Source: Hydractinia symbiolongicarpus
Lineage: Eukaryota > Cnidaria > Hydrozoa > Anthoathecata > Hydractiniidae
Length of the DNA stretch: 64,000 nt
Direction: 5' to 3'
Assembly (NCBI RefSeq): GCF_029227915.1
Contig: NC_079878.1
Span: forward strand, 35,801,501-35,865,500
Position numbers and translations under genes: made by a program. Numbering within the stretch: position 1 is the stretch's first letter; every line of letters starts with the position of its first letter. Below the pieces are notes generated by a model. That model did no database searches. It was not told the DNA's origin and saw only the letters and a list, made by a program, of their open reading frames with translations. Below are positions 29,501 to 37,288 of the stretch, in pieces.

Positions 29501-31300
29501 ATTTGTCCCACAGAAAAAAAAAGACTTTTTTATCTAAATTTTTAAATAAAGCGCTACCACAGAGCCTAATATAATCGCTGAATTCCAGCAATCATGTCAA
29601 ATTAAGAAGAATGTTATTCCTTGGAGACCAATTGTCTTATTTATCACATTTATTAGGTCACAGTCCAAAATCAATTCAATTAAGTCCCACAGTCAATCGT
29701 TTCAATGTTAAAAGCGATGCTACCTAGTAGTATGAGAAAAATATCGCTAAGTACATGTTGGTACGAATATGTGACCCAACCGTTGTAACTCAAACTGACT
29801 GACACCGTTAGAAAATCAATGAAATGTAGTTTTTCCACCTGTCGCTGTTTCATCAGCCCGCGATAACGGCTAGGATTTGTCCCACAGTAAAAAAAAAGAC
29901 TTCTTTATCTAAATTTTTAAATAAAGCGCTACCACAGAGCCCAATGTAATCGCTGAATTCCAGCAATCATGTCAAATTAAGAAGAATGCTATTCCTTGGA
30001 GACCAATTGTCTCATTTATCACATTTATTAGGTCACAGTCCAAAATCAAATCAATTAAGTCCCACCGTCAATCGTTTCAATGTTAAAAGCGATGCTACCT
30101 AGTAATAGCGGATAATATCAGTAAATACATGTTGGTACGAATATGTGACGCAACAGTTGTAACTCAAACGGATTGATACCGCTAGAAAGTCAATGAAATG
30201 TAGTTTTTGAAGCTGTCTCTCTTTCTTAAGCGAGCAATAACGGTTAGGATTGGTCCCACGGTAAAAAATGACTTTTGTATTCAAATTTTTAAATGAAGCG
30301 CTACCACAGCAACCAGTATAATCGCTGAGTTCCGGCAGTCATGTCAACTTAAGAAGAATGTTATTTCTTGGGGTCCAATTGCCTCATTTATCACATTTGT
30401 CAGGTCACAGTCCAAAGTTAGTTCAATTAAGTCCCACAGTCAATCCTGCAAAAGCGGTGCAACCTAGTAATATCAGAAAAATATCGCTAAATACATGTTA
30501 GTACGAATATGTGACGCAACTGTTGTAACTCAAACCGACTGATACCGTTAGAAATTCATTGAAATGTAGTTTTTGAAACTGTTCCTATTTATTCAGCGCG
30601 TGCTAACGGCAAGGATTGGTCCACAGTAAATATGACTTATTTATCTAACTTCTTAAATGAAGCGCTACCACAGCGCCCATTGTAATCGTTGAATTCCGCA
30701 ATCATGTCATATTAAGAGGAATGTTATTTGTGGGAGTCCAATTAGCTCATCGATCACATTTATAAGTGACAGTCCAAAATCAGTTCATTTAAGTGCCACA
30801 GTCAATGGTTTCACTGTTAAAAGCGATCCAACCTAGTAATATCAGAAAAACATCCCTAAATACCTGTGGGGACGAATATGTAACGCAGCCATTGTAACTG
30901 AAGCGGATTGATACCGTTAGAAAGTCAATGAAGGGTAGTTTTTGAAATTGTCGCTATTTCTTCAGCGCGCGATAACGGCTAGGATTCGTCCCAGAGTAAA
31001 GAATGACTTATTTAACTAAATTCTTAAATGAAGCGCTACCACAGCGCCCAGTGCAATCGCTCAGTTCCGGGAATGGCGTCATATTAAGAAGAATGTTGTT
31101 TCTTGGGGTCCAATTGCCTCATTTATCACATTTACCAGGTCACAGTCCAAAGTTAGTTCAATTAAGTCCCACAGTCAATCGTTTCACTAATAAAAGCGAT
31201 ACAATCCAGTCATATCAGAAAAACAGCCCTAAATACATGTGGGGACGAACATGTGACGCAACCGTTGTAACTCAAACGGACTGATACCGTAAGAAATTAA
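20500..31300. repeat. Higher-order repeats of 7-9 monomers next to the insertion
   Basis: A distinctive monomer variant (TTTCTTAAGCGAGCGATAAC) occurs near 21,390, 24,695, 27,619 and 30,221, with shifts of about 3,305, 2,924 and 2,602 bp (near 9, 8 and 7 monomers). The 2,924-bp pair, about 23.6-26.5 kb and 26.5-29.4 kb, is nearly identical, including the shared small deletion in CCAGCGTCATGTC (about 25,917 and 28,841). The units lose or gain whole monomers between copies, as unequal exchange would produce. Confidence 0.75.
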
Positions 31301-31349
31301 TTGAAATGTAGTTTTTGAAACTGTCTCTATTTCTTCAGCGCGCGATAAC

Positions 31350-31355
31350 GGCTAG
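31350..31355. repeat. Target site duplication, left copy (GGCTAG)
   Basis: The satellite reads ...GATAACGGCTAG and then stops at the first base of the element. The uninterrupted monomer would continue GGATTGGTCC. The same GGCTAG restarts the satellite at 46959, so the six bases are a target duplication of the length known for Polintons. Left termini of the two repeats differ by one base: the right copy is preceded by an extra T at 46958. Confidence 0.85.
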
Positions 31356-31644
31356 CACAATGAAAGTGGAGCTCCCTAGGACATTTTTCATAAACCCTAA
31401 TTTCAAGGGTCTAGCGCAGCACTGTGTCCTCTCTATATTGATGCTCTGGCGCACTCACCGTTTTTTGAGTCAAACCCTAATTTCAAGGGTCTGAGACAGC
31501 ACTGTTTCCTCGCTATATTGATCCTCTACGCAAAGGGTCAATACCGCGGGCAATTACCGCTCTCCTGCAGCACTCTCGTACGAACGCAATGTTGTCACCC
31601 TGGTTGGGGTCGCAACATAAGATAAAATGTCCAGCGTCCCAGAA
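31356..31644 (+). repeat. Left terminal inverted repeat (289 bp)
   Basis: Begins CACAATGAAAGTGG and matches the reverse complement of 46669-46957 over 289 bp with about eleven mismatches and no indels that I can see. It holds two direct sub-repeats 80 bp apart, each starting AAACCCTAATTTCAAGGGTC (31392 and 31472). The repeat ends inside the first codons of the ankyrin gene, so it includes that gene's start codon and its presumed promoter. Confidence 0.92.
31622..31626 (+). promoter_or_regulatory. ATAAA motif abutting ankyrin gene ATG
   Basis: The sequence GATAAAATG places ATAAA immediately before the start codon at 31627. The right TIR carries the equivalent AATAAAATG before the polymerase start. 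The same motif precedes most genes of this element, so I read it as a candidate virus-type promoter or initiator. That role is inference. Confidence 0.5.
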
Positions 31645-32583
31645 AATGCAGCTGAAAATGGTCACATAGAGATTGTTAAGCTGTTCAAAGAGTGGGGGGC
31701 GACAGACTTTGATTTGCCGATTGCACTTGCAGCTAAAAATGGTCACATCGTGATTGTCAAGCTGTGCAAAGAGTGGGGTGCGACAGACTTTAATTGGGCT
31801 CTACGAAATGCAGCTGAAAATGGTCACATTGAGATTGTTAAGATGTTCAAAGAGTGGGGTGCGACAGACTTTAAAGGGGCCATTCTTAATGCAGCTGAAA
31901 ATGGTCACATCGAGATTGTTAAACTGTGCAAAGAATGGGGTGCGACAGACTTTAATTGGGCCATGGGACTTGCAGCTGAAAATGGTCACATTAAGATTGT
32001 TAAGCTGTGCAAAGAGTGGGGTGCGACAGACTTTAATTGGGCTCTACGAAATGCAGCTGAAAATGGTCACATCGAGATTGTTAAGCTGTGCAAAGAGTGG
32101 GGTGCGACAAACTTTAATTGGGCCATGGGACTTGCAGCTGAAAATGGTCACATCGAGATTGTTAAGCTGTGCAAAGAGTGGGGTGCGACGAACTTTAATT
32201 GGGCTCTACGAAATGCAGCTCTCAATGGTCACATCGAGATTGTTAAGCTGTGCAAAGAGTGGGGTGCGACGAACTTTAATTTGGCTCTAGAAATTGCAGC
32301 TCTCAATGGTCACATCGAGATTGTTAAGCTGTGCAAAGAGTGGGGTGCGACGAACTTTAATTGGGCTCTACGAAATGCAGCTCTCAATGGTCACATCGAG
32401 ATTGTTGTATTGCTGCGTGGTTTTGATGTCATTCATGATGAATTGCCGCGACATCATCACAAGCGTAATTTTTATGCAAAAATATGGAATGAGGTAATGC
32501 CAGTGGCGTGGCATCCGGATCGATATTGGAATTGGTGTTTAGATGAGGAAGAAAAGCGCGAGATATCTAAATTATGGAAGTAA
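31627..32583 (+). CDS. Ankyrin-repeat protein, 10 near-identical repeats
   Basis: An intact 318-residue ORF. From about residue 6 it consists of ten 33-residue ankyrin repeats (99 bp each) with core NGHIEIVKLCKEWGATDFNW, followed by a C-terminal tail of about 45 residues containing WHPDRYWNWCLDEEEK. Ankyrin repeats bind proteins, and in large DNA viruses such proteins commonly act on host factors; the partner here is unknown. A similar tryptophan-rich tail occurs in ankyrin proteins of some giant viruses (recollection, not searched). The first six codons lie in the TIR and are shared with the polymerase gene. The repeats are nearly identical in DNA, suggesting recent homogenisation, and the frame has stayed open while several neighbours have broken. 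Confidence 0.88.
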   Translation: MSSVPENAAENGHIEIVKLFKEWGATDFDLPIALAAKNGHIVIVKLCKEWGATDFNWALRNAAENGHIEIVKMFKEWGATDFKGAILNAAENGHIEIVKLCKEWGATDFNWAMGLAAENGHIKIVKLCKEWGATDFNWALRNAAENGHIEIVKLCKEWGATNFNWAMGLAAENGHIEIVKLCKEWGATNFNWALRNAALNGHIEIVKLCKEWGATNFNLALEIAALNGHIEIVKLCKEWGATNFNWALRNAALNGHIEIVVLLRGFDVIHDELPRHHHKRNFYAKIWNEVMPVAWHPDRYWNWCLDEEEKREISKLWK

Positions 32584-32624
32584 TGTCCAGTATTTTGATC
32601 CTGGTTGAGGTTTAAAAAATCTAT

Positions 32625-32630
32625 AATAAA
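32625..32630 (+). promoter_or_regulatory. AATAAA motif before OB-fold-like gene
   Basis: AATAAA lies three bases upstream of the ATG at 32634, within the 50-bp gap after the ankyrin stop codon. It belongs to the motif set seen before most genes here. It could also serve as a polyadenylation signal for the ankyrin gene; position alone cannot separate the two. Confidence 0.45.
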
Positions 32631-32633
32631 GAG

Positions 32634-32954
32634 ATGCCTTTCCTATCTGCAGAACAATTTGATGCCTTGAAATCAGAACACGAGAGTATTATGAAGTGGC
32701 GTGATGTTCCCACTGGAATCATATTCAAAATTGAGTATGTTGAAGAGATCAAGACCAAAAAAGGTGATGCAACTGTCATCACATTGATCGATTGTGATGG
32801 TGAACGATTTCGAGCATGGGCAACGAGTGTACTGAGAGAAGCTTTGATAGGTCGAACGGGTCAGATGTTCATCAAATCACTGGGAAAGAAACAATCTACG
32901 AAGAATCCTGGTCAATTTTACTATGATTACGACCTTGTGGAAGTGGAAGACTAA
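32634..32954 (+). CDS. Small OB-fold-like protein, putative ssDNA-binding
   Basis: An intact 106-residue ORF. The middle (about residues 24-80) alternates short hydrophobic strands and turns: GIIFKIEYVEEIKTKKGDA, TVITLIDCDGERFRAWATS, then FIKSLGKKQSTKNPGQFYYD. The pattern of a beta-barrel with DG turns and aromatic/basic residues suits an OB fold that binds single-stranded nucleic acid. Similar small proteins occur in cnidarian Polintons from memory; the exact family is not identified. It is placed with the SAP-like gene next to the left end, consistent with a DNA replication or nucleoprotein role. A 10-bp-stem hairpin follows the stop codon. Confidence 0.75.
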   Translation: MPFLSAEQFDALKSEHESIMKWRDVPTGIIFKIEYVEEIKTKKGDATVITLIDCDGERFRAWATSVLREALIGRTGQMFIKSLGKKQSTKNPGQFYYDYDLVEVED

Positions 32955-32974
32955 AAAGACAAAAAAAAGTAATC

Positions 32975-33000
32975 TTTTGTGACTGGAGACAGTCACAAAA
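32975..33000 (+). terminator. Hairpin after OB-fold-like gene
   Basis: TTTTGTGACT (32975-32984), loop GGAGAC, AGTCACAAAA (32991-33000): a perfect 10-bp stem starting 20 bp after the stop codon. The same arm sequence recurs after another gene at 40616-40642. I interpret it as a 3'-end signal (transcript termination or processing). Confidence 0.6.
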
Positions 33001-33033
33001 ATAACGAAAGCCTGGCGCTGTTCACATAAACAA

Positions 33034-33300
33034 ATGGACAAACTGCGACAAGAAGCTAAAGCCTTAGGTCTCAAAGGGTACTCTACGCTGAAGCGAATAG
33101 ACCTTATTGAGGCCATACGCAAGGTCAAGTATAAGGATGCGTCGACACAAACGGACGGACCGTACTGCGAGCCTTGTGCTAAAATTGTATGGGAGAAAAA
33201 TCTAGCTGAATATTTGAGGGATCTCGCTAAAAAACAGCGACGTGTCGTACATGATGGCGACTTGCTCATAGATCAAGATACGGGAGAAGTGATCGTCTAG
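33034..33300 (+). CDS. Small SAP-like DNA-binding protein
   Basis: An intact 88-residue ORF. Residues 1-30 (LRQEAKALGLKGYSTLKRIDLIEAI) match the helix-turn-helix pattern of SAP or Rho-N-like domains, which bind DNA or RNA. The middle has a CEPC pair (residues 48-51) that may be part of a metal site or chance, and the C-terminal half is basic. Upstream is ATAAACAAATG, a loose version of the start motif. The stop codon TAG is part of the hairpin at 33295-33322, and the next gene converges from the other strand. A nucleoid-like or regulatory role is inference. Confidence 0.75.
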   Translation: MDKLRQEAKALGLKGYSTLKRIDLIEAIRKVKYKDASTQTDGPYCEPCAKIVWEKNLAEYLRDLAKKQRRVVHDGDLLIDQDTGEVIV

Positions 33301-33322
33301 TATGTTGACCAACATATTAGAC
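33295..33322. terminator. 13-bp hairpin between convergent genes (family 1)
   Basis: GTCTAGTATGTTG (33295-33307), loop AC, CAACATATTAGAC (33310-33322). The stem has one G-T pair and is otherwise perfect. It includes the stop codon of the SAP-like gene and lies 21 bp beyond the stop of the convergent gene at 33343. Almost the same sequence occurs at 35910-35943 between another convergent pair. Confidence 0.65.
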
Positions 33323-33342
33323 TTTGTAAGCAGGTGGAGACT

Positions 33343-34008
33343 CTAAGTAGCGCTGACATACTGCGCAGATTGCAGTTTTTTAAAAATTTCATCTTTAGCT
33401 TCTTGCCTGCCTTGTGCTGGCAACTCTGCGCGTTCATTATCGTTGATGGATTTCACAGCTTTTTTCGTTCGTTGTCGGATCTGCTCCTTGAGTACCATGT
33501 AGCGCTGTTTTTCCTGCATGATCCATCTAAACTCATCGTCTGAAATTATACCATCTTGGATCGCTCTGGAAATCTTATCGTATACAGTGTCTAGTTTTGA
33601 TTCAGCTAGGAGTTTGATGGATTCGTGCTTGTGCACCTTATACTGTATCCTTTTGGAAGCATTCTTCAAACCTACTTGGCCTATGCCAACTGCAAGAGCC
33701 GCGGCTTCAAGACCAATTGCTATAGGGGCTCCGAATCCGGTTGCAAGCGTGGCAATACCTGCTGCGGAGGTGATGACAGTAACAGCAATCATGCCATGAT
33801 CAGCATAGCGAAGCCCCATCCCCCAAAGCTTGAACTTTTTGTAGAGTTTTTCTCTCTCTTTGATCTCAGACCGCAGGTACTGCTCAATTTCTTCGATCTT
33901 TTTTAGTCTGTAGACCTGACTTTCTTGCTCCTGCGGAGCCGCCAGGCGATCAGGCTCATGCTCAGGCGCACTTGGCGGTAAAGTTGGGTAAAGCTTCATA
34001 TCTGCCAT
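33343..34008 (-). CDS. Putative virion membrane protein with DRLAA repeat
   Basis: An intact 221-residue ORF; the ATG overlaps an AATAAA motif (AATAAATG). Residues 1-30 are proline-rich and hold one DRLAAPQEQ repeat (20-28). Residues 33-60 are charged and probably coiled coil. Residues 73-112 form one or two hydrophobic segments rich in Ala, Gly and Ile (membrane hairpin). Residues 130-205 are helical and charged. I recall similar proteins in cnidarian Polintons but no function is known to me. With the 35946-37288 gene it shares both the repeat and the coiled-coil-plus-membrane design, which suggests an internal virion or membrane-active component (inference). Confidence 0.7.
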   Translation of the reverse strand: MADMKLYPTLPPSAPEHEPDRLAAPQEQESQVYRLKKIEEIEQYLRSEIKEREKLYKKFKLWGMGLRYADHGMIAVTVITSAAGIATLATGFGAPIAIGLEAAALAVGIGQVGLKNASKRIQYKVHKHESIKLLAESKLDTVYDKISRAIQDGIISDDEFRWIMQEKQRYMVLKEQIRQRTKKAVKSINDNERAELPAQGRQEAKDEIFKKLQSAQYVSAT

Positions 34009-34013
34009 TTATT
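34008..34013 (-). promoter_or_regulatory. AATAAATG start motif (gene 34008-33343)
   Basis: On the minus strand AATAAA overlaps the start codon by one base, giving AATAAATG. The same arrangement occurs at 37288, 41843 and 42224. It resembles the TAAATG element of poxvirus late promoters; homology of function is inference. Confidence 0.5.
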
Positions 34014-34679
34014 CTATGAGTAAATGCATCGTAATTCCGACGAACGAAACATTTTTTTATGATGATGCTCGTCCGTCAGCATGAACTTCAGTCTGTCTGT
34101 TGAGCCTTTCAAAGAAAGGTAGATTGGAGTGTCAAAATTCCATGTAAGCATGTCTCCCCATGCGTTTAACTCTTTGGTGGGAAGCAAAGCAAGAATTTTT
34201 GATTTCTTCCCATCAAGTAGGCAATCGTCTTCATCCAACTGGGGGCAAACGAGTCTCAATCTTTGGTATACGTCAGTTTTGTAGTAGCTGTCATAGTCGC
34301 CTTTGGTAAAATACTTTTTTGCAGGGTCGTAGGGTAGCCCCATAGGCTCCTGCAGTTTTCGATGAATTACCACAGTATACCCGTCACTAACCCTAAGCCT
34401 ACAGAGTCCATTTTACAGGACAAACAGCTTAATCTTGTCCTGTGCTTGACTGTTGACGATGGCCGCGATATCCTCGATCTTGTACAGGCCGTTCATTATT
34501 TCAATTCGGGTAACAGTCTGATCAGGTCCTGTCCTACGAATGACAAAATCGTTGTTACTGTAAAGGTTCAGCCATGCGGGCCTGATACTTATTGATTTCA
34601 GGGCAATTCTCGTGTCCTGCGCTAGGTAATCGTCAAAAATCGTAGGCTTCTCTATATCCGTGACATACAGCTGTCTCAT
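34014..34679 (-). pseudogene. Penton-like minor capsid protein, one in-frame stop
   Basis: A single reading frame of 221 codons interrupted by one TAA at 34415-34413. N-terminal part: MRQLYVTDIEKPTIFDDY, WLNLYSNNDFVIRRTG, then a region with a typical beta pattern. C-terminal part: LRLVCPQLDEDDCLLDGKKS, KILALLPTKELNAWGDML and a short beta-rich end. The length and strand-rich pattern suit a single jelly-roll such as a penton or minor capsid protein, and similar proteins accompany Polinton capsid genes from memory. This is a low-confidence functional call. The last 20 residues look unlike the rest, so a second break near the end is possible. The stop lies five bases before the start of the next gene. 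Confidence 0.5.
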
Positions 34680-34698
34680 GTTTCTTTAAAGAAACATG
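34677..34698. promoter_or_regulatory. Perfect 22-bp palindrome holding divergent ATGs
   Basis: The half-site is CATGTTTCTTT, followed directly by its exact reverse complement. Both ends read ATG outward: the minus-strand one (34679-34677) is the start of the penton-like gene, and the plus-strand one (34696) opens a 65-codon frame I do not trust as a gene. A TATAAATG lies about 25 bp upstream of the penton-like start on the minus strand. The palindrome is a candidate protein-binding site or RNA stem over the start codon. Confidence 0.6.
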
Positions 34699-34770
34699 AA
34701 CATTTATAGCTATAACCACAAGGCAAAATACAAGTCCAATAGAGGCGAATGGCCTCTCGGTGTAATTAAT

Positions 34771-35037
34771 CTAGAACATCAAGACCTCTACGTTTCTACA
34801 GAATCGCACATTCCCCTGACCTTCTCGATGTTCACGAAATACCCAATAAAAGTCCCCACTAACCTGTTGAACGACCCCGTAAGTGTAAATTGAACCGGTC
34901 AAGCCCTTGGCTACTGGAATATACAAGTTAATTTCGCTTGTCATTGCGCTAGCACCGCCCTGGGTATATCCGCCAAAAACTTGAATGGCTCCGTGCCTCT
35001 CATCAACAGTATCTTTAAATTCCACGTCTATTACCAC
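34771..35037 (-). CDS. Unknown small protein, possibly truncated structural protein
   Basis: Up to about 88 residues are open from a GTG at 35037; an in-frame stop lies just upstream and no ATG is available, so the start is probably lost or shifted. The sequence has a real-protein look: VIDVEFKDTVDERHGAIQVF, a Gly-rich stretch, then YIPVAKGLTGSIYTYGVVQQ and a tryptophan/arginine-rich end. Composition suggests beta strands. The plus-strand frame over the same bases is less convincing. It sits between two candidate virion genes. I do not recognise the family. Confidence 0.4.
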   Translation of the reverse strand: MVIDVEFKDTVDERHGAIQVFGGYTQGGASAMTSEINLYIPVAKGLTGSIYTYGVVQQVSGDFYWVFREHREGQGNVRFCRNVEVLMF

Positions 35038-35857
35038 ATGCGGCGTATCCTAGCAAGAATGAAGGTACCCATGCCACACGATGACGGCTTTTCCCAATAC
35101 GAGAACCCCTACTCTACATCTGGATATGCCCAGATTTGTCGTGAATATGGTGCCGACCCCAATGCCCAATACAAGTTTAAGGCTCTCATGTCCTCGCTCA
35201 CAAATGGTAGATGATGGCCGCAAGTAGATGGTGATTGGGCTAAGTTTATCATGCCTACGAGCCAAGGCCTGACATCGGAAGGTCTGTCGAAGCTTAGCGA
35301 GAGTATTCGTGTTTACGTGATTTTACTACTAGGGTCCCAAGCTGATGCCAAGGCATCCCTTTTAGGTTCGGATGCTGACAATTTTACAGCGAGACAGATA
35401 CTACTACAGAAATTCGAAGCCATGGTACAACGTGAGGAGAACGTAGGCCACGATATCACCGAGTTTCAAAAGGTGCTTCAATATGCCAGGACCCCAGTGA
35501 ATTTTGCCGTGATGCACCACGTGTACATGCTACCATCCGATATGAACCTGCGTATTGGGTAAAATTGTGGGGTATAACAACAACATCTTGATTGCGCCGG
35601 CGAGTGCGATGATTGGCATAAGGCTAGACCTAAACAACAAGCCCATTACCACACAGCCACTGGGTTTAAAACGAGTCAGGTCACCACCTGGGCTATCGAG
35701 GGGTGGTGCCACCCTAACTTCGCCGGCGTCTGAAAAGATGTCGATGCCACAGATACCTCAGTACGGTCTAGGAGATGGAAACCCTCACGAGGACACCAAG
35801 GCGACCTTGGTTACTGTGGGGGTAGGTCTCATCTTAGCATATCTATGGCTTAAATAA
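35038..35857 (+). pseudogene. Probable virion protein, nonsense codon plus frameshift
   Basis: Starts MRRILARMKVPMPHDDGF at 35038. The frame is broken by TGA at 35212-35214, continues in the same frame (MPTSQGLTSEGLSKLSESIR and on to MLPSDMNLRIG), and shifts by one base near 35550-35562 into the frame ending YLWLK at 35857. The whole is about 270 codons. The central part is helical; the last 25 residues contain a hydrophobic segment. I recall near relatives in cnidarian Polintons lying beside capsid genes, but no function is known to me; minor capsid or scaffold is inference. It ends before the hairpin at 35910, which separates it from the convergent gene. Confidence 0.7.
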
Positions 35858-35909
35858 AGGTGCTCATGCTGAGACGGGCTTCGCTCTTCCGCTGAAACGG
35901 CCGCAAGGC

Positions 35910-35943
35910 GATCTAATATGTTTTTTTGTCAACATACTAGATC
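35910..35943. terminator. 13-bp hairpin between convergent genes (family 1)
   Basis: GATCTAATATGTT (35910-35922), loop TTTTTGTC, AACATACTAGATC (35931-35943). One position pairs as G-U only in minus-strand RNA. Its reverse complement reads GATCTAGTATGTTGAC, nearly the same as the hairpin at 33295. It lies two bases from the stop codon (35948-35946) of the minus-strand gene and 53 bp after the plus-strand stop. Confidence 0.65.
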
Positions 35944-35945
35944 AT

Positions 35946-37288
35946 CTACGACTTCTTGCCACCCTTCCCAACGTAGGCCACAACAAAAGCGACGACAGCA
36001 GCGATTGTCATGTAGAAGTGTTTGGCTGCGTATTCAACAACTTTTGCTGCTACTCTAAAAAAGAACGAGACAACCGTGCCAATAATCCCTGGTAGCGCCG
36101 CACCTGCCTTACCTGCTAAGTATTTCAAAAATTTTCCAAGACTTTCCAGCTGTTTTTGCAAAAAGCCCTTCCCTGCGGCACTTCCTCCTGCGCCTGTTGC
36201 ACCCGCTCCTCCACCACCTGTAACTGCGAGTACGATGGTGGAAATCAGTAGACCAACAGCCGAGACGATGCTCGCTATAGTAATTCCTTGCTCCTTGAAC
36301 AAGATTCTAAGCTTTTCAGCTAGAGATTTATCGCCTTCTGCGATTTTCATCAGCGTTTCCTTAATTGCTTTCAGTTGGCTCTGAGTGTCAGATGATAGTA
36401 AACCGTGTGCTTCTCGTACTGCTTCCTTTTGATCCTGGAGTCGTTCTAGATCTTCCCTAGCCTTTCCGAGGTCCTCGTTCCATATAGCTAGCTGCTCCTC
36501 GGATGCCCCAGGTGTAGCCTTCTTCGTCTCAAGCCTTTTCACCTTGGCTTCTGCTTTAGCGATCTCGCTGTCGTAGAAGATCATCTTGTTTTTCAATTGC
36601 TTTAGGTTACCCTTTAGCGTTTGAAGCTCTAGGTTGAGCCCTCTTCTTTCACGCTCTGTGAAGGCTTGCTCTTGCTGAGCCGCTAGGCGATCGCTGGTCC
36701 AAAAGGAGTCTCTTGCTCTTGCGGAGCCGGTAGGCGATCGATCAGGCTCTCCGTTTCATCAAGGACGTTCTCGAGCAGCGGCATCATTTCGATATCATCG
36801 GCCTTCTCCTGCTGAGCCGCTAGGCAATCAACGTGAACAATCTCGTTAAGGAGTTTCTGAGCCATTACCTTACTGCCTTTGTTTGGTGTGGTATAGTCGG
36901 TAAACCCCATGGCTCGCAAGCGATTTGTACCTAACCTCCTCCGTATCTCGGCAACGCTCCTTAATTCACCATGCCTTTTCGTGATCTCTATGCCATCGAA
37001 AAGAAGCTGATTTCCCCGAGCCTTAAACTCGTTGTAATATCTCGCGATTGGCTTCCCCAGCTCCTCACCAAGGTGTTCGTAAAGATCGTCGACTTTTGAT
37101 TTCAGTAGCTCTTCCCTCTGTCTTGTCGTGGTGTCTCTTGCGGAGCCGCATTGACCCTGATGCTCCTGCAGAGCCGCCAGGCGATCTGGCGTTAGCGTGG
37201 AGCTGGCATCAGGCCTACTGAAATCCTTGTCTGAAATTTTTTCCTCTGGCGTAAAGTCGTCTCCTTCGTATGTTGGATTAATCGGCAT
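35946..37288 (-). pseudogene. Coiled-coil and membrane protein with DRLAA repeats, frameshifted
   Basis: The upstream frame runs 37288-36683 (201 codons) and the downstream frame continues to 35946 (216 codons from an internal ATG at 36596, but open further upstream to meet the first frame near 36,700). The first part contains copies of the DRLAAxQEQ repeat at its residues 34-43, about 154-162 and 185-193. The second starts with another copy, then a charged coiled coil (roughly 70 residues), a hydrophobic segment (GITIASIVSAVGLLISTIVL), a Gly/Ala linker and a C-terminal hydrophobic domain ending in GKGGKKS. Proteins with this C-terminal design are common in Polintons and are probably membrane-active virion components (inference). 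The frameshift falls where two repeat copies lie out of phase. The start is AATAAATG. Confidence 0.72.

Larger units (their letters stand above)
1..31349. repeat. Left satellite array, ~372-373 bp monomer
   Basis: Head-to-tail tandem repeats fill this whole stretch. The anchor GCAACCTAGTAAT recurs at 7, 381, 730, 1103, 1476 and 1848, giving spacings near 372-374 bp (349 where a monomer has a small deletion). I estimate about 84 monomers. Each carries recognisable blocks: GATAACGGCTAGGATTGGTC, the hairpin-like GCGCT-ACCAC-AGCGC, TTAAGTCCCACAGTCAATCG, and CCGTT/AACGG inverted motifs around GTTGTAACTCAAACGG. Short ORFs of 60-90 codons recur with the repeat, have no family resemblance and are not annotated as genes. 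Long arrays like this are typical of heterochromatin (pericentromeric or subtelomeric), which is inference here. Confidence 0.97.

Noticed and set aside
1-31349. CRISPR-like array
   Set aside because: Monomers abut without spacers, are far longer than CRISPR repeats, and the context is eukaryotic.
31392-31491. Telomere-like CCCTAA in the TIR sub-repeats
   Set aside because: Only one unit per 80-bp sub-repeat; no array.
31754-32290. A 178-codon plus-strand frame and minus-strand frames inside the ankyrin gene
   Set aside because: They are shadows of the 99-bp repeat; a period divisible by three keeps all frames open.
33625-33906. EF-hand suggestion from DGIISDDEF in the minus-strand protein at 33343-34008
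   Set aside because: The loop is incomplete and there is no partner hand; the likeness is local.
34696-34893. 65-codon plus-strand frame starting at the 22-bp palindrome
   Set aside because: It overlaps a more protein-like minus-strand frame and lacks a start motif or recognisable domain.
36022-36384. 120-codon plus-strand frame opposite the coiled-coil protein
   Set aside because: Its proline/alanine-rich composition is the complement of the Gly/Ala linker on the other strand.
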